From positions 4,960,001 to 5,024,000 of the forward strand of contig NZ_JASGJZ010000001.1 in the NCBI RefSeq assembly GCF_047601025.1: a stretch of 64,000 nt of DNA, in the 5' to 3' direction. The position numbers and the translations under genes are program-made. Shown piece by piece: positions 7,563 through 16,297 of the stretch. This stretch comes from Pseudorhodoferax sp047601025. GTDB taxonomy: Bacteria > Pseudomonadota > Gammaproteobacteria > Burkholderiales > Burkholderiaceae_C. The notes under the pieces were generated by a model. It saw nothing but the letters and a program-made list of their open reading frames with translations, made no database searches and was not told the DNA's origin. Numbering within the stretch: position 1 is the stretch's first letter; each line of letters starts with the position of its first letter.

Positions 7563-8765
7563 ATGGATTTCTCCCTCTCCCCCGAGCTGCGCGCGCTGCG
7601 CGACAAGACCCGGCGCTTCATCGCCGAACAGGTGATTCCACTGGAACACGACGAGCGCCAGTCGCACCACGGCCCCGGCGAGCCGCTGCGCCGCGAGCTG
7701 GTGGCGCGCGCCAGGGCGGCCGGCCTGCTCACGCCCCATGCCTCGCGCGAGATGGGCGGGCTGGGCCTCACGCACATGGAGAAGGCGGTGGTGTTCGAGG
7801 AGGCGGGCTATTCGCGCCTGGGGCCCACGGCGCTCAACGTCCACGCGCCCGACGAGGGCAACATCCACCTGATGGAGGTGGTGGCCACGCCCGCGCAGAA
7901 GGAGCGCTGGCTGCGCCCGCAGGTAGCGGGCGAACTGCGCTCGTGCTTCGCGATGACCGAGCCCGCGCCCGGCGCGGGAGCCGACCCGTCGATGCTGCGG
8001 ACCACCGCCGTGCGCGATGGCGACGACTACCTGATCAACGGCCGCAAGTGGTTCATCACCGGCGCCGACGGGGCGGACTACGGCATCGTCATGGCGCGCA
8101 TGGAGGACGGCTCGGCCACCATGTTCCTGACCGACATGGACCGCCCCGGCATCGTGCTGGAGCGCAGCATGGACGCCATGGACGGCTGCTTCACCGGCGG
8201 CCACGGCGTGCTGCGCTTCGAGAACCTGCGCGTGCCGGCTGCCGACGTGCTGGGCGAGGTCGGCAAGGGCTTCCGCTACGCCCAGGTGCGCCTGGCGCCC
8301 GCGCGCCTGACGCACTGCATGCGCTGGCTGGGCCAGGCGCGCCGCGCGCACGACACGGCATTGAACTACGTGCGCAAGCGCCACGCCTTCGGCAAGCCGC
8401 TGGTGGAGCACGAGGGCGTGGGCTTCATGCTGGCCGACAACGACATGGACCTGCACACCGCGCGCCTGCACATCTGGCACACGGCGTGGCTGCTGGACCA
8501 GGGCGAGACGTGCAGCTTCGAGTCGAGCCGCGCCAAGGTCGTGTGCTCCGAGGCCGAGTGGCGCGTGGTGGACCGCAGCGTGCAGATGCTGGGCGGCCAG
8601 GGCGTGACGGGCGAGACGCCGGTGATGCGCATCTTCACCGACATGCGCGCCTTCCGTATCTACGACGGCCCGAGCGAGGTGCACCGCTGGAGCATGGCGC
8701 GCAAGCTCGCCCACATGGCCGAGAAGGCCGAAGCCGAACTGCTGCGCGACGGGGGAACGGCATGA
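7563..8765 (+). CDS. Acyl-CoA dehydrogenase
   Basis: A 400-residue flavoprotein of the acyl-CoA dehydrogenase family, which introduces the alpha-beta double bond into an acyl-CoA and passes electrons to ETF. The N-terminal helical domain starts at MDFSLSPELRAL. CFAMTEPAPGAGADPSM is the FAD/substrate signature in the middle. Near the C-terminus IYDGPSEVHRWSMARKLA carries the usual glycine-rich loop. AGGTG about 7 nt upstream supports the start at 7563. It is the first gene of a three-gene unit and overlaps the next by ATGA. With the SDR and phosphotransferase-like genes this matches the ACAD10/ACAD11-type association, which suggests a branched or hydroxylated acyl substrate (inference). Confidence 0.92.
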   Translation: MDFSLSPELRALRDKTRRFIAEQVIPLEHDERQSHHGPGEPLRRELVARARAAGLLTPHASREMGGLGLTHMEKAVVFEEAGYSRLGPTALNVHAPDEGNIHLMEVVATPAQKERWLRPQVAGELRSCFAMTEPAPGAGADPSMLRTTAVRDGDDYLINGRKWFITGADGADYGIVMARMEDGSATMFLTDMDRPGIVLERSMDAMDGCFTGGHGVLRFENLRVPAADVLGEVGKGFRYAQVRLAPARLTHCMRWLGQARRAHDTALNYVRKRHAFGKPLVEHEGVGFMLADNDMDLHTARLHIWHTAWLLDQGETCSFESSRAKVVCSEAEWRVVDRSVQMLGGQGVTGETPVMRIFTDMRAFRIYDGPSEVHRWSMARKLAHMAEKAEAELLRDGGTA

Positions 8766-9535
8766 GCGGTGCGATGGATCGCTTCAGCCTGCGGGGCAAG
8801 CTGGTCCTGGTGACCGGCGCGTCCAGCGGCCTGGGCACGCACTTCGCCCAGGTACTGGCCGCCGCCGGTGCGCGCGTGGCCGTGGCCGCGCGCCGCGCCG
8901 ACAAGCTGCAGGGCGTGGTGGAGTCCATCGCGGCCCAGGGCGGAGAAGCGCGCGCCTTCGCGCTCGACGTGACCGACAGCACCAGCGTGCGCGCCTGCCT
9001 CGACGCGGTGGGCGCGTGGGGCGTGCCCGACGTGGTGGTCAACAACGCGGGCGTGACGGTGACGCGCCCGCTGCTGGAACAGACCGAGGAAGATTACGAC
9101 CATGTGCTCGGCACCAACCTCAAGGGCGGCTGGCTCGTGGCCACCGAGGCCGCCCGCCGCATGGTGGCCGCGGGCAAGGGCGGCGCGATCGTCAACGTGG
9201 CGTCGATCCTCGGCGAGCGCGTGGCGGGCGGCGTGGCGACCTATGCCATCTCCAAGGCCGGCGTGATCCAGGCCACCAGGGCCATGGCGCTGGAGCTGGC
9301 GCGCCACGGCATCCGCGTGAACGCGCTGCTGCCCGGCTACGTGGTGACCGACCTGAACCGCGACTTCCTCACCAGTCCCGCGGGCGAGAAGCTGCGCGCG
9401 CGCATCCCGAGCCGCCGCTTCAGCGCGCCGTCCGACCTGGACGGCCCGCTGCTGCTGCTGTCCTCCGACGCGGGCACGGCCATGACGGGCGCCACGCTGG
9501 CCGTCGATGGCGGCCACCTGGTGGGCTCGCTATGA
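8762..9535 (+). CDS. Short-chain dehydrogenase/reductase (SDR)
   Basis: A 257-residue SDR with the cofactor motif TGASSGLG near residue 19 and AVAARRADK after beta-2. The two arginines there suggest NADP. NNAGVTV, VASILGERV with the catalytic serine, and YAISKAG for the Tyr-Lys pair are present, and the C-terminus reads MTGATLAVDGG. Its ATG overlaps the stop of the acyl-CoA dehydrogenase, and its stop overlaps the start of the next gene, so all three are translationally coupled. It probably handles the beta-hydroxy/keto step after the dehydrogenase. Confidence 0.9.
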   Translation: MSGAMDRFSLRGKLVLVTGASSGLGTHFAQVLAAAGARVAVAARRADKLQGVVESIAAQGGEARAFALDVTDSTSVRACLDAVGAWGVPDVVVNNAGVTVTRPLLEQTEEDYDHVLGTNLKGGWLVATEAARRMVAAGKGGAIVNVASILGERVAGGVATYAISKAGVIQATRAMALELARHGIRVNALLPGYVVTDLNRDFLTSPAGEKLRARIPSRRFSAPSDLDGPLLLLSSDAGTAMTGATLAVDGGHLVGSL

Positions 9536-10566
9536 GCGTTCCCGCCCGTCCCCTGCCGGTCGAGGCCCTGGGCGACTACCTGCGCGGCCAGGGCCTGGCG
9601 GGCAGCGCGCCGCTGGAGGTGCGCGTGCTCGCGGGCGGCCAGTCCAACCCCACCTACCGCGTCACGGCGGGCGCAGGGCGCGACTACGTGCTGCGCAAGA
9701 AGCCGCCGGGCACGCTCGTCGCCTCCGCACACGCCATCGACCGCGAATACCGGGTGATGAAGGCGCTGGCGGACACCGGCGTCCCCGTGCCGCGCATGCT
9801 CCACTACTGCGAGAGCGACGCGCTGCTCGGCACGCCGTTCTACGTGATGGAGTTCCTCCAGGGCCGCGTGCTCATGGACCAGTCGCTGCCCGGCATGCAG
9901 CCCGCCGAGCGCCGCGCCATCTACCGCGAGATGAGCCGCGTGATCGCCGCGCTGCACCAGGTGGACTACGCCGCCGTGGGCCTGGCCGACTACGGCAAGG
10001 TCGGCAACTACGTGGGCCGCCAGATCGCGCGCTGGTCGCGCCAGTGCCGCGCATCCACCGTGCCGATGAACGACGCCATGCACCGCCTCATGGACTGGCT
10101 GCCCGAGCACCTGCCCGAAGGCGAGGAGACCACGCTGGTGCACGGCGACTACCGGCTCGACAACCTCGTCTTCCACCCCACCGAACCGCGTGTGATCGGC
10201 GTGCTGGACTGGGAGCTCTCCACCCTCGGCGACCCGCTGGCCGACCTGGCCTACCAGTGCATGGCCTGGCGCACACCGCCGAGCCTGTGGCGCGGCATCG
10301 GTGGACTGGATCTGGCGGCGCTGGGCATTCCCCAGGAAGCCGAATACATCGCCTGGTACGGCGCCGCTACCGGCCGCGACGCAGCAGGCCACTGGGACTA
10401 CTACATCGCCCACAACCTGTTCCGCATGGCGGCCATCCTGCACGGCATCGCCCAGCGCGCAGCCGACGGCAACGCCGCTGCCGAGGATGCGTTGGAAACC
10501 GGCCGCAAGGCAGGGCCGCTGGCCGAGCTGGGCTGGCAGGCCGCCCAGCGCTACATGGCACGGTAG
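9532..10566 (+). CDS. Aminoglycoside-phosphotransferase-fold kinase, ACAD10/11-type
   Basis: A 344-residue APH-family protein. The Brenner motif VHGDYRLDNLVFHP and the metal-binding DWELSTLGDPLADLAY are intact. The N-lobe has VRVLAGGQSNPTYRV and a lysine region YVLRKKPPG. Bacterial homologues that sit beside acyl-CoA dehydrogenases resemble the kinase half of mammalian ACAD10/ACAD11, where a 4-hydroxyacyl-CoA is phosphorylated so that the phosphate can later leave. By analogy a hydroxyacyl-CoA kinase role is likely and antibiotic modification is not. The start overlaps the SDR stop as ATGA. Confidence 0.87.
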   Translation: MSVPARPLPVEALGDYLRGQGLAGSAPLEVRVLAGGQSNPTYRVTAGAGRDYVLRKKPPGTLVASAHAIDREYRVMKALADTGVPVPRMLHYCESDALLGTPFYVMEFLQGRVLMDQSLPGMQPAERRAIYREMSRVIAALHQVDYAAVGLADYGKVGNYVGRQIARWSRQCRASTVPMNDAMHRLMDWLPEHLPEGEETTLVHGDYRLDNLVFHPTEPRVIGVLDWELSTLGDPLADLAYQCMAWRTPPSLWRGIGGLDLAALGIPQEAEYIAWYGAATGRDAAGHWDYYIAHNLFRMAAILHGIAQRAADGNAAAEDALETGRKAGPLAELGWQAAQRYMAR

Positions 10567-10819
10567 TGGCCCCGGCGACGAGGGCGGCCGGCGCCTCGCC
10601 CTCCTCCACACCACGATGACGCCGCCACGCCTGGCAGGCGGACCTGCTGTCGGGCAGCCCGCCGCCGGAGCGGCTGGCGCCAGTGGCGGACCAGCGACCG
10701 ACGGCCATCGTCGCGCCAGCCGGCGCCCGCCAACCATGCCGATGGCGAAGTGGCACGAGGCCTTGCGCCCGCGCGGCGCTGCGGTGGCATGGCTGGCGCG
10801 GTGCGAGAACGGCGCTGCT

Positions 10820-11110
10820 GCGCAGCAGCCGGGCCGCGCCAACCGGATTTCTGAAGCCCACTCCGACATGCTGACGCCGTGCTGGCTGGGCTCGCTCCAC
10901 TCGCGCCAGTACCGGTAACCGTCGTCCGCTTCGGAAACTCGCTGGGCAGAAACCGCCACTGGCAGCCCGCGCGCAGCAGGTACGGCATCGCGCAGAACAC
11001 CTCGTAGAGCTCCACCCCCCGAGGCTTGGTGCGCTCTCGCGCACACCGCTCGGCAGCGGCTCGATGCACTCGAGCTTTTCTCGGCTGACGTCGCTGGCGT
11101 ACAGCCTCCT
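10820..11110 (-). pseudogene. IS5-family transposase N-terminal relic, several frameshifts
   Basis: Three minus-strand frames read in order give an IS5-type transposase start: RLYASDVSREKLECIEPL (about 11,105-11,050), VELYEVFCAMPYLLRAGCQW then RFLPSEFPKRTTV (about 11,015-10,916), YRYWREWSEPSQHGVS (from 10,917), and KSGWRGP (about 10,850). At least three shifts break it, and the catalytic two thirds is gone. No terminal repeats were recognised. The rest of 10,567-10,820 shows no gene. It marks the border between the metabolic genes and the effector region. Confidence 0.7.
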
Positions 11111-11165
11111 TTTCCTTCACCCGGAAGCTGGCCACTCCGTCAAAAACCAGAGCGCAAACACGTCC

Positions 11166-11996
11166 TCAGCGCAGGCGCAGCCGGCTGCGCGCGTAGTCGA
11201 CCAGATCGCGCGGATAGAAATCCTTGTCGCGATAGCTGCTGTCGTCGATCTGCAGCACATAGGTCACCGCGGCCGCCTCGAAGCTCCACAGGCCCAGGTA
11301 GCTGTGCTCGCGGCCCTTCTTCTGCGATCCGTAGTAAGGCTCGCAGCAGCTGGCGGCGTACCACTCGTCCATGTACTTCGACATGAGCGCCGGGCGCTCG
11401 TCGGGCAATGCATCGAAGACCTCGAGGAGCTGGACATACGGCCGATGGCGAGTGCAGGTGTCCGGAGGCGGCGCACGTCCGGGAACGAACGGAGCGATGA
11501 GGCGCTCGAGCAACCCGTCCATCTCTTCATTCCCATCGTCCCACAGGGTCGCGACCCGGGACAGAAGATTGAAATGGCCTAGAAGAATCCCGAAACTCGT
11601 CAGGCGAACCGCCCGCCAGAAATCCCTGCCATGCAGATCGAGGTGAGGCACCCTACGGCCATCCGCCCCCGAGCTCTCGTCAAACATCCGGTCGTACCTG
11701 GCAAAGGTCTCCCACCATTGGAGGACGTCCGGAAAGAAAGCGGCCAACGTGTCGACTTCGACGCCGGCCGTGTAGCAGCCATGCAGTGCCTCGACACCTT
11801 CCCATGCGCGCTGCTCCGTTGCCGACCGAACTGCGGCGACGTTGGCCTGCGCATCGCCAGCATCGGCCAGACGCCGCGCGATGTTCTCTTCGGTCACGAT
11901 TTCCGCGGACTCCGCCAATTCGCAGAGGAGCGCCATCAACCCAGCGTACGAATACAACGGGTCCCGCCGCCGGCGGATGAATTGGGCCTCGCTCAT
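11166..11996 (-). CDS. PoNi-type immunity protein (DUF1910/DUF1911), toxin lost
   Basis: A 276-residue helical protein. Its C-terminal half carries the DUF1911 pattern: RAPPPDTCTRHRPYVQLLEV, PALMSKYMDEWY, YYGSQKKGREHSYLGLWSFE and IDDSSYRDKDFYPRDLVDYA. PoNi proteins neutralise PoNe DNase toxins delivered by T6SS. The start at 11996 is chosen because it overlaps, as ATGA, the stop of a 55-codon toxin remnant; 12014 is an alternative. The protein is related to the intact PoNi at 20,732-21,784 but lacks that protein's C-terminal tail module. With no full toxin beside it, it probably persists as protection against siblings that still carry one (inference). Confidence 0.85.
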   Translation of the reverse strand: MSEAQFIRRRRDPLYSYAGLMALLCELAESAEIVTEENIARRLADAGDAQANVAAVRSATEQRAWEGVEALHGCYTAGVEVDTLAAFFPDVLQWWETFARYDRMFDESSGADGRRVPHLDLHGRDFWRAVRLTSFGILLGHFNLLSRVATLWDDGNEEMDGLLERLIAPFVPGRAPPPDTCTRHRPYVQLLEVFDALPDERPALMSKYMDEWYAASCCEPYYGSQKKGREHSYLGLWSFEAAAVTYVLQIDDSSYRDKDFYPRDLVDYARSRLRLR

Positions 11997-12160
11997 GGAA
12001 TGCGGCCAATGCATAGGATGACTCTTCCATCACGGAGTCTGGCGGCGTGGTCGTGGCTTTGGATCATGTGCAGATGGCCTCGCTCCTTCTCATGCAAGTA
12101 CTTCTGGCAGCCAACGACCATGGCTCCCCATCGCGCATGCGGAGGGGCCGCCGGGTCCAT
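11993..12160 (-). pseudogene. C-terminal stub of a PoNe-type DNase toxin
   Basis: The minus-strand frame from 12160 reads MDPAAPPHARWGAMVVGCQK and then YLHEKERGHLHMI, ending in TGA that overlaps the immunity start. The intact PoNe at 21,789-23,297 ends with LAPPPYSRWIVMVTGRQKHR and HEKSQGHRHEI. The two align without gaps over about 30 residues with the same W, M-V, G-x-Q-K, H-E-K and G-H-x-H positions. The catalytic part is absent. This identifies the former partner of the orphan PoNi gene. Confidence 0.75.
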
Positions 12161-12278
12161 CAATCGCCTTTTCGAAAGACACGCATGTGCACCCTAACAG
12201 CGGTACCGGCATGGCAAATGCCATATTGTCGACGATGAATGCCGCGATGCGTGACGAGACCTTCGGCGTCCACGTGGT

Positions 12279-12705
12279 CTAGCTTTGCCGCTCGTCGCGT
12301 TGCCAGATGGCGACGCAGCAGTCGCCGCCGACCGAAGGCATTGCCTCGCCTTGCGCCAAGAAACGCCGGCTGTCCAGGTGCGCGGGCGCGGACCACCCAC
12401 CGGCCCGCGGACAGGGCTGCCCCGCTTCGCAGCGCAGGCGGATACCCGCTCGATCAGGGGCCGCGTCGCCGGGATGCCCACCACCGGAATCGGCGACACG
12501 CTCGACCAGGGTCCAATTCGTCGCCACTCGGGTTTCGCCAGAATCGACAGAAGAGGTGAAGCGATTGGGCACGCGGATCGGCCGAGCCTTTTATCCCTCA
12601 ATCAAATATTGAGCGCAACCGTTTTCAACGGACGGCAGATAGACACCATTGCACGGCACCTTTTCGCCCACCTCGACCTGAACCTCGGGATTAAAAACAT
12701 ATAGA
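12279..12705 (-). pseudogene. C-terminal half of a broken immunity gene
   Basis: The minus strand reads YVFNPEVQVEVGEKVPCNGV and YLPSVENGCAQYLIEG, meets an in-frame TAA near 12,592, then continues to WTLVERVAD, RCEAGQPCPRAGGW, DSRRFLAQGEAMPSVGGD and IWQRDERQ. It aligns with the last ~150 residues of the immunity proteins at 15,343 and 56,154 (same NPxVxV, NGxYLP and CPxxGWW positions). The N-terminal half is missing. The adjacent 12,161-12,278 holds nothing recognisable. Confidence 0.75.
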
Positions 12706-12727
12706 GGCCTGCTTGCCGGAGCATGGC

Positions 12728-12860
12728 AAAGCCCCCCCCAGGTCGTCGCGCTCGGCCCGACGGTCGGCGATCACCAGCCTGTGCCACGCCTGGCCCGCTT
12801 CCCCGCTTTCCAGGTGGCGGAAGTGGCAGGTCTGCCCTTCCTTGGCCAGCGGACGCTACA
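12728..12860 (-). pseudogene. Small vgrG fragment
   Basis: About 130 bp resemble the vgrG1 region near 20,025-20,160 on the same strand: CCCAGGTCGTC, GTCGGCGATCACCAGCC and TTCCAGGTGGCGGAAGTGG. This corresponds to the HFRHLEGE / RLVITDRQAERDDLGE part of VgrG. It is out of context and truncated on both sides, a recombination scrap. Confidence 0.7.
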
Positions 12861-12901
12861 CGAATGCAAGGTCACTTACAAAGCATTGAGATCACTCCGC
12901 T

Positions 12902-13792
12902 CTAATCAAATTCCGGAGCCGGCGGATCCTGATAGCTATCGTCGATCCTGATGCCCTTGATACGCAATTCAGCCTCCCTCTGTGCACGGATAGCCGCCAC
13001 TTTGGCGAGTTCTTGCGCCAACACTTCTTTCCAGCGACTCCTGTTATCTGGACCGGAAAAACCTCGAAAATATTCATTTGCAGTCTCCAGGTCGTAGGTC
13101 AAAATATAAGCTCCAGGCTTAGTCGGATCTGTCAGAGTGGGCGCACGCGTAAACGTGACATCCATGAAGACCCCATCCGCATAAAATCCCCACGACGTAC
13201 GATTCTCTATTTTCATCCATTCCTCGAAAGTTGGAAGATGTGTCGCGTCAAGCCCGATAGACGATGAATTGTTCAGCATATAGTCGATTCTGTCTTGACC
13301 GCTGAGTCTCGGACGGCTACGTGGGGTTGTGGGGCGCCATCCCGCATCAAGTATGCGCCCCAATATCTTATGAATCACCAATCGAGCTTCATCGTGAGAT
13401 ATCAATTCAGACGAACTGATACCAGCTTCGATTGAAAAACCATCCAACCCCTCCCCTTTGAATTCCCCTAAATCCTGGGAGGAAAGCAACGCAAGAACAT
13501 GCTCGATGATAAATGAGTGTTTCGCGTGATTGATTCGGACCTCACCAAAATTCTTCGAATTCCAGATGATCTCGTAAAAATCCAACCCCGCAGGCTGATG
13601 CTGAACGCGCACCATGCCTGGATAACGTTTTGCAAAAATCGGCCCCATCTCACCGAGATGGATCGATACTGGCGCTGACAATGCAGGGCCCCTGGCTTCT
13701 ATGGCCGGCTGATTGGTGGCAGGATTTTTCTCACTGCAGGCCGAGATTGCAAGCAACGCAGCAGCGATGACCAACGCGGCGATATTGACCAT
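12902..13792 (-). CDS. Putative immunity lipoprotein
   Basis: A 296-residue protein with a lipoprotein signal: a hydrophobic stretch from residue 4 and the lipobox LLAISAC, so Cys19 would be acylated and the protein held in the periplasm. No family is recognised. The mature part is mixed alpha/beta with several tryptophans and ends in a charged helix rich in Glu and Ala. Base composition is clearly more AT-rich than the neighbours, a sign of transfer. It follows a vgrG fragment fused to an effector tail, the position where Tli lipoproteins that block T6SS lipases usually sit. An immunity role against a periplasm-acting effector is therefore inferred. Confidence 0.6.
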   Translation of the reverse strand: MVNIAALVIAAALLAISACSEKNPATNQPAIEARGPALSAPVSIHLGEMGPIFAKRYPGMVRVQHQPAGLDFYEIIWNSKNFGEVRINHAKHSFIIEHVLALLSSQDLGEFKGEGLDGFSIEAGISSSELISHDEARLVIHKILGRILDAGWRPTTPRSRPRLSGQDRIDYMLNNSSSIGLDATHLPTFEEWMKIENRTSWGFYADGVFMDVTFTRAPTLTDPTKPGAYILTYDLETANEYFRGFSGPDNRSRWKEVLAQELAKVAAIRAQREAELRIKGIRIDDSYQDPPAPEFD

Positions 13793-13808
13793 ATCGAATG
13801 GACGATTA

Positions 13809-15266
13809 TCAATCGCTCAATACAACCCAGGCAGCCATCTTCTGGATCGCGCCTTCCATGTATGCATTTTGCTGTTGCATCAATCGATGAAACTTTTCGG
13901 TAGCCTAGCCAAGCCAGATCATCCGATCTCGCGGATCTTCAAGTTTGGGCCACTTGGCATCAATGGCTGAAGGATAGTGCCTTGTTCGCACCATCGCGCT
14001 CTGCCCACCGGGGACCTCGATCGTGCTGCTGGCGCTGATGCGGATCTCGTCGTCGACGCTGATGACGCTCACGTCCTGGTCGGCCCAGATCTGCAGCGCG
14101 TCGGTGTGCGCGCGCAGGCTCACCGGTCCGTTGGCGGCGTAGGCCTTCACCCCGCCCTGGTGGGTGTACAGGCTGCTGGTGCGGCCCGAGACCTGCGCGT
14201 AGGTGTGGCCGGCGGCCTGGTGCAGGTCGCCCTGGGCGACGAGGCTGGTGTCCTGTCCGGCGAAGGCCGTGATGCCCGCTTCGCTGGCCAGGGCTGCCGT
14301 GCTGGGGGTCTCCAGCAGCACCTGCGGCCGGGCGAAGGCTTCTACTGCTCCGGCTTCGCCTTCTTGCAGCGTGCGGCCGTCGGCGCCGGCCTGCTGGGCC
14401 GGCTGGCCGTTGACCATTCCGGCGTGCTTGCCCTCGGCCTTCGGGTCGATGGCCTGGATGAATTGTTCGGTGGCCTGGCCTGGGTCGTGGCTGCTCAGCG
14501 GCAGCGCCCCGCCTTGTGTGGCGACCTCGCCCAGCCGTTGGCCCAGTTCGCGCGCGGCCTTCAGTTGCGCCGTGGCTTCGGCCGCGTCCATCTGTGTCGA
14601 TTGCGCGCTGCCGTAGCTGCCCGCGCGCGCCGTGGTCGAGACCAGCAGGCCGTTGGCCGCGCGCACGCTGGCCCAGCCCTGCGTGTTGGCTTCGAAGCCC
14701 GCTCCGCGCCACGCGCCGCGCTGCGCCGAGTTGGCCGGCTGCTGGATCAGGTGGCCCAGGTTCAGCTGCGCGCCGGCGTGGCTGCTGGCCAGCCGCATGC
14801 GCAGTTGGCCCGTGGCGTCGTCCAGCACCCATTGGTTGTAGCCGGCACCGTCCAGCGCGTGGCTGTGCAGGCCGCTGATCACTCCGGGGTGGTTCACGCC
14901 GGCGTCTGCGCCGGCCGCGAACGGCGGGGGGTCGGCGCCGTTGTACAGCTGGCCCACGATCGCCGGGCGGTCGATGTCGCCTTCGATGAACTGCACCGCC
15001 ACCTCCGTGCCCACCCTCGGCACGAAGGCGCTGCCCCAGTTGGCCCCGGCGCTGGGCACTGCCACCCGCACCCAGGTGCCGCTGCGTTCGTCGCCCGGGG
15101 CGTTGCCTTGTGCGTCGGTCGTGCTGGCGTGGGCCAGGCCCCCGGCCAGCGGCGCCTGGCCGCGCTGCCATGCGAACTGCACCTTCACCCGCAGGTCGCG
15201 CTCGGTGGTGACGGGTTCGTTGGCAATGCCCACCTGGCATTTGTAGGTGTTCGCCTCCAGTGGGGT
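13809..15266 (-). pseudogene. Headless vgrG fused to the tail of an unknown effector
   Basis: The frame begins inside vgrG at PTPLEANTYKC (15,266) and lacks the whole gp27-like N-terminal domain. About 30 residues are then missing before VGIANEPVTTERDL, relative to vgrG1. The gp5/OB and DUF2345 parts follow and are nearly identical to vgrG1 as far as GGQSAMV. After that the sequence changes to RTRHYPSAIDAKWPKLEDPR and DRMIWLG, with a TAG at 13,905. The same frame goes on with ATEKFHRLMQQQNAYMEGAI and stops at 13,809. The tail looks like the C-terminus of another effector whose body was deleted, just ahead of the lipoprotein gene. It cannot form a normal spike. Confidence 0.8.
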
Positions 15267-15342
15267 CGGCTCTCAGTCTCTCCAACCGTTCTGCCGGATG
15301 GACTCGTCAATCAGGTTGCTTACTCGCCAGATTCATCGTAGT

Positions 15343-16290
15343 TCAAATCTTCGATGCGCTCTGATCCACATCCCATTGCCAGAAGGTGGCGCCGTAATCG
15401 CTGCCCTGGATGACCGGCATCAACTCACCCGCGTTGAAAAATCGCCGGCTACCCACCTTGGCAGGCGTGAGCCACCAGCCAGCCTGGGGACAGGGTTGAC
15501 CACCTTCGCAGCGCAGGCCCGCCATTGCCGAGGCGCTACCCATTTCTTGCCCTGGGACGCCGCCGCCTTCGTCGGCGATGCGTTCAACCAACGTCCAGGT
15601 AGCCGGTGCTTCTCCCTGGCGCTGCGTGGTGACGGGATCGCGCCCAATATTGGCTTCTGTGGCCTCGTAGCCTTGAACCAGGGCCTGCGGGCAACTGTCG
15701 TCAACGTCTGGCAAATAAATTCCGTTTCGTGGCACCAAATCGCCGGTACGAACCCGAACGTTGGGATTAATTTTATAAATCGGCCATGTTGTAGGGGCGT
15801 CAAGTGGGCCACGAGTCAACTCTTTATAACGCTGGGAGAGTGAGCCCACCAGCCAGCCGCTCAGTACTGAAAAACTTATGTTGCTGGCATAAATTCCCGC
15901 AATACGTTCCTGCTCATCAAATATGGTCTTGAACGGCTCGGGCATCCAATCAATATCGTAGTCACGCCACATGCCCGCCTGGGCCGTCTTGACGTTCCCG
16001 GATAATTGCAGTGCATCCCATTCACCATGTGATAGCTGAATGAAGCCGTTATTCAACCCAGCAAGCGTCCAGCGCAGGTTCGGGAGAACGCGTTCGCCCC
16101 AGACGATATCAGGCTGCTGGTGCAGAGGAAGGCTACGGTAATCGGCCGGCAGTTGGTGCATAAAGGCGTCGAGCGCGTCGTCGCCGGCTTTGACCATCAT
16201 TTCCCAGGCATCGCGCATCTCACCGAAGTAGCCCAGCGAGGTATAGCGTTCGAGCAGGTAGATTTCCTGCGGAATCAGAGGGGTGGGCAT
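15343..16290 (-). CDS. Immunity protein (Imm71/Imm72-like) for the adjacent toxin
   Basis: A 315-residue protein starting MPTPLIPQEIYLLERYTSLG. The N-terminal half is helical and tryptophan-rich (SHGEWDALQLSG, DYDIDWMPEPF). The C-terminal half has NPNVRVRTGD, NGIYLP, TWTLVERIADEGGG and the tail module RCEGGQPCPQAGWWLTPA, SRRFFNAGELMP, DYGATFWQWD. Family membership is by memory of the Imm71/72 group and is not certain. It starts 7 nt after the toxin stop. Its homologue at 56,154-57,101 has the same length and differs most around residues 145-200, which may be the specificity region. Confidence 0.75.
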   Translation of the reverse strand: MPTPLIPQEIYLLERYTSLGYFGEMRDAWEMMVKAGDDALDAFMHQLPADYRSLPLHQQPDIVWGERVLPNLRWTLAGLNNGFIQLSHGEWDALQLSGNVKTAQAGMWRDYDIDWMPEPFKTIFDEQERIAGIYASNISFSVLSGWLVGSLSQRYKELTRGPLDAPTTWPIYKINPNVRVRTGDLVPRNGIYLPDVDDSCPQALVQGYEATEANIGRDPVTTQRQGEAPATWTLVERIADEGGGVPGQEMGSASAMAGLRCEGGQPCPQAGWWLTPAKVGSRRFFNAGELMPVIQGSDYGATFWQWDVDQSASKI

Positions 16291-16297
16291 GACGGCC

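Noticed and set aside
9532..10566. Aminoglycoside resistance phosphotransferase
   Set aside because: The operon with an acyl-CoA dehydrogenase and SDR, and the ACAD10/11-like features, fit a hydroxyacyl-CoA kinase better.
12015..12278. Independent small gene upstream of the orphan PoNi
   Set aside because: Its open frame aligns with the C-terminus of the intact PoNe, so it is a toxin stub and not a separate gene. The rest of the interval shows nothing.
13905..15233. Short functional VgrG protein
   Set aside because: It has no gp27-like base, a deletion in the linker and a foreign tail with a stop, so it cannot trimerise into a normal spike with cargo.
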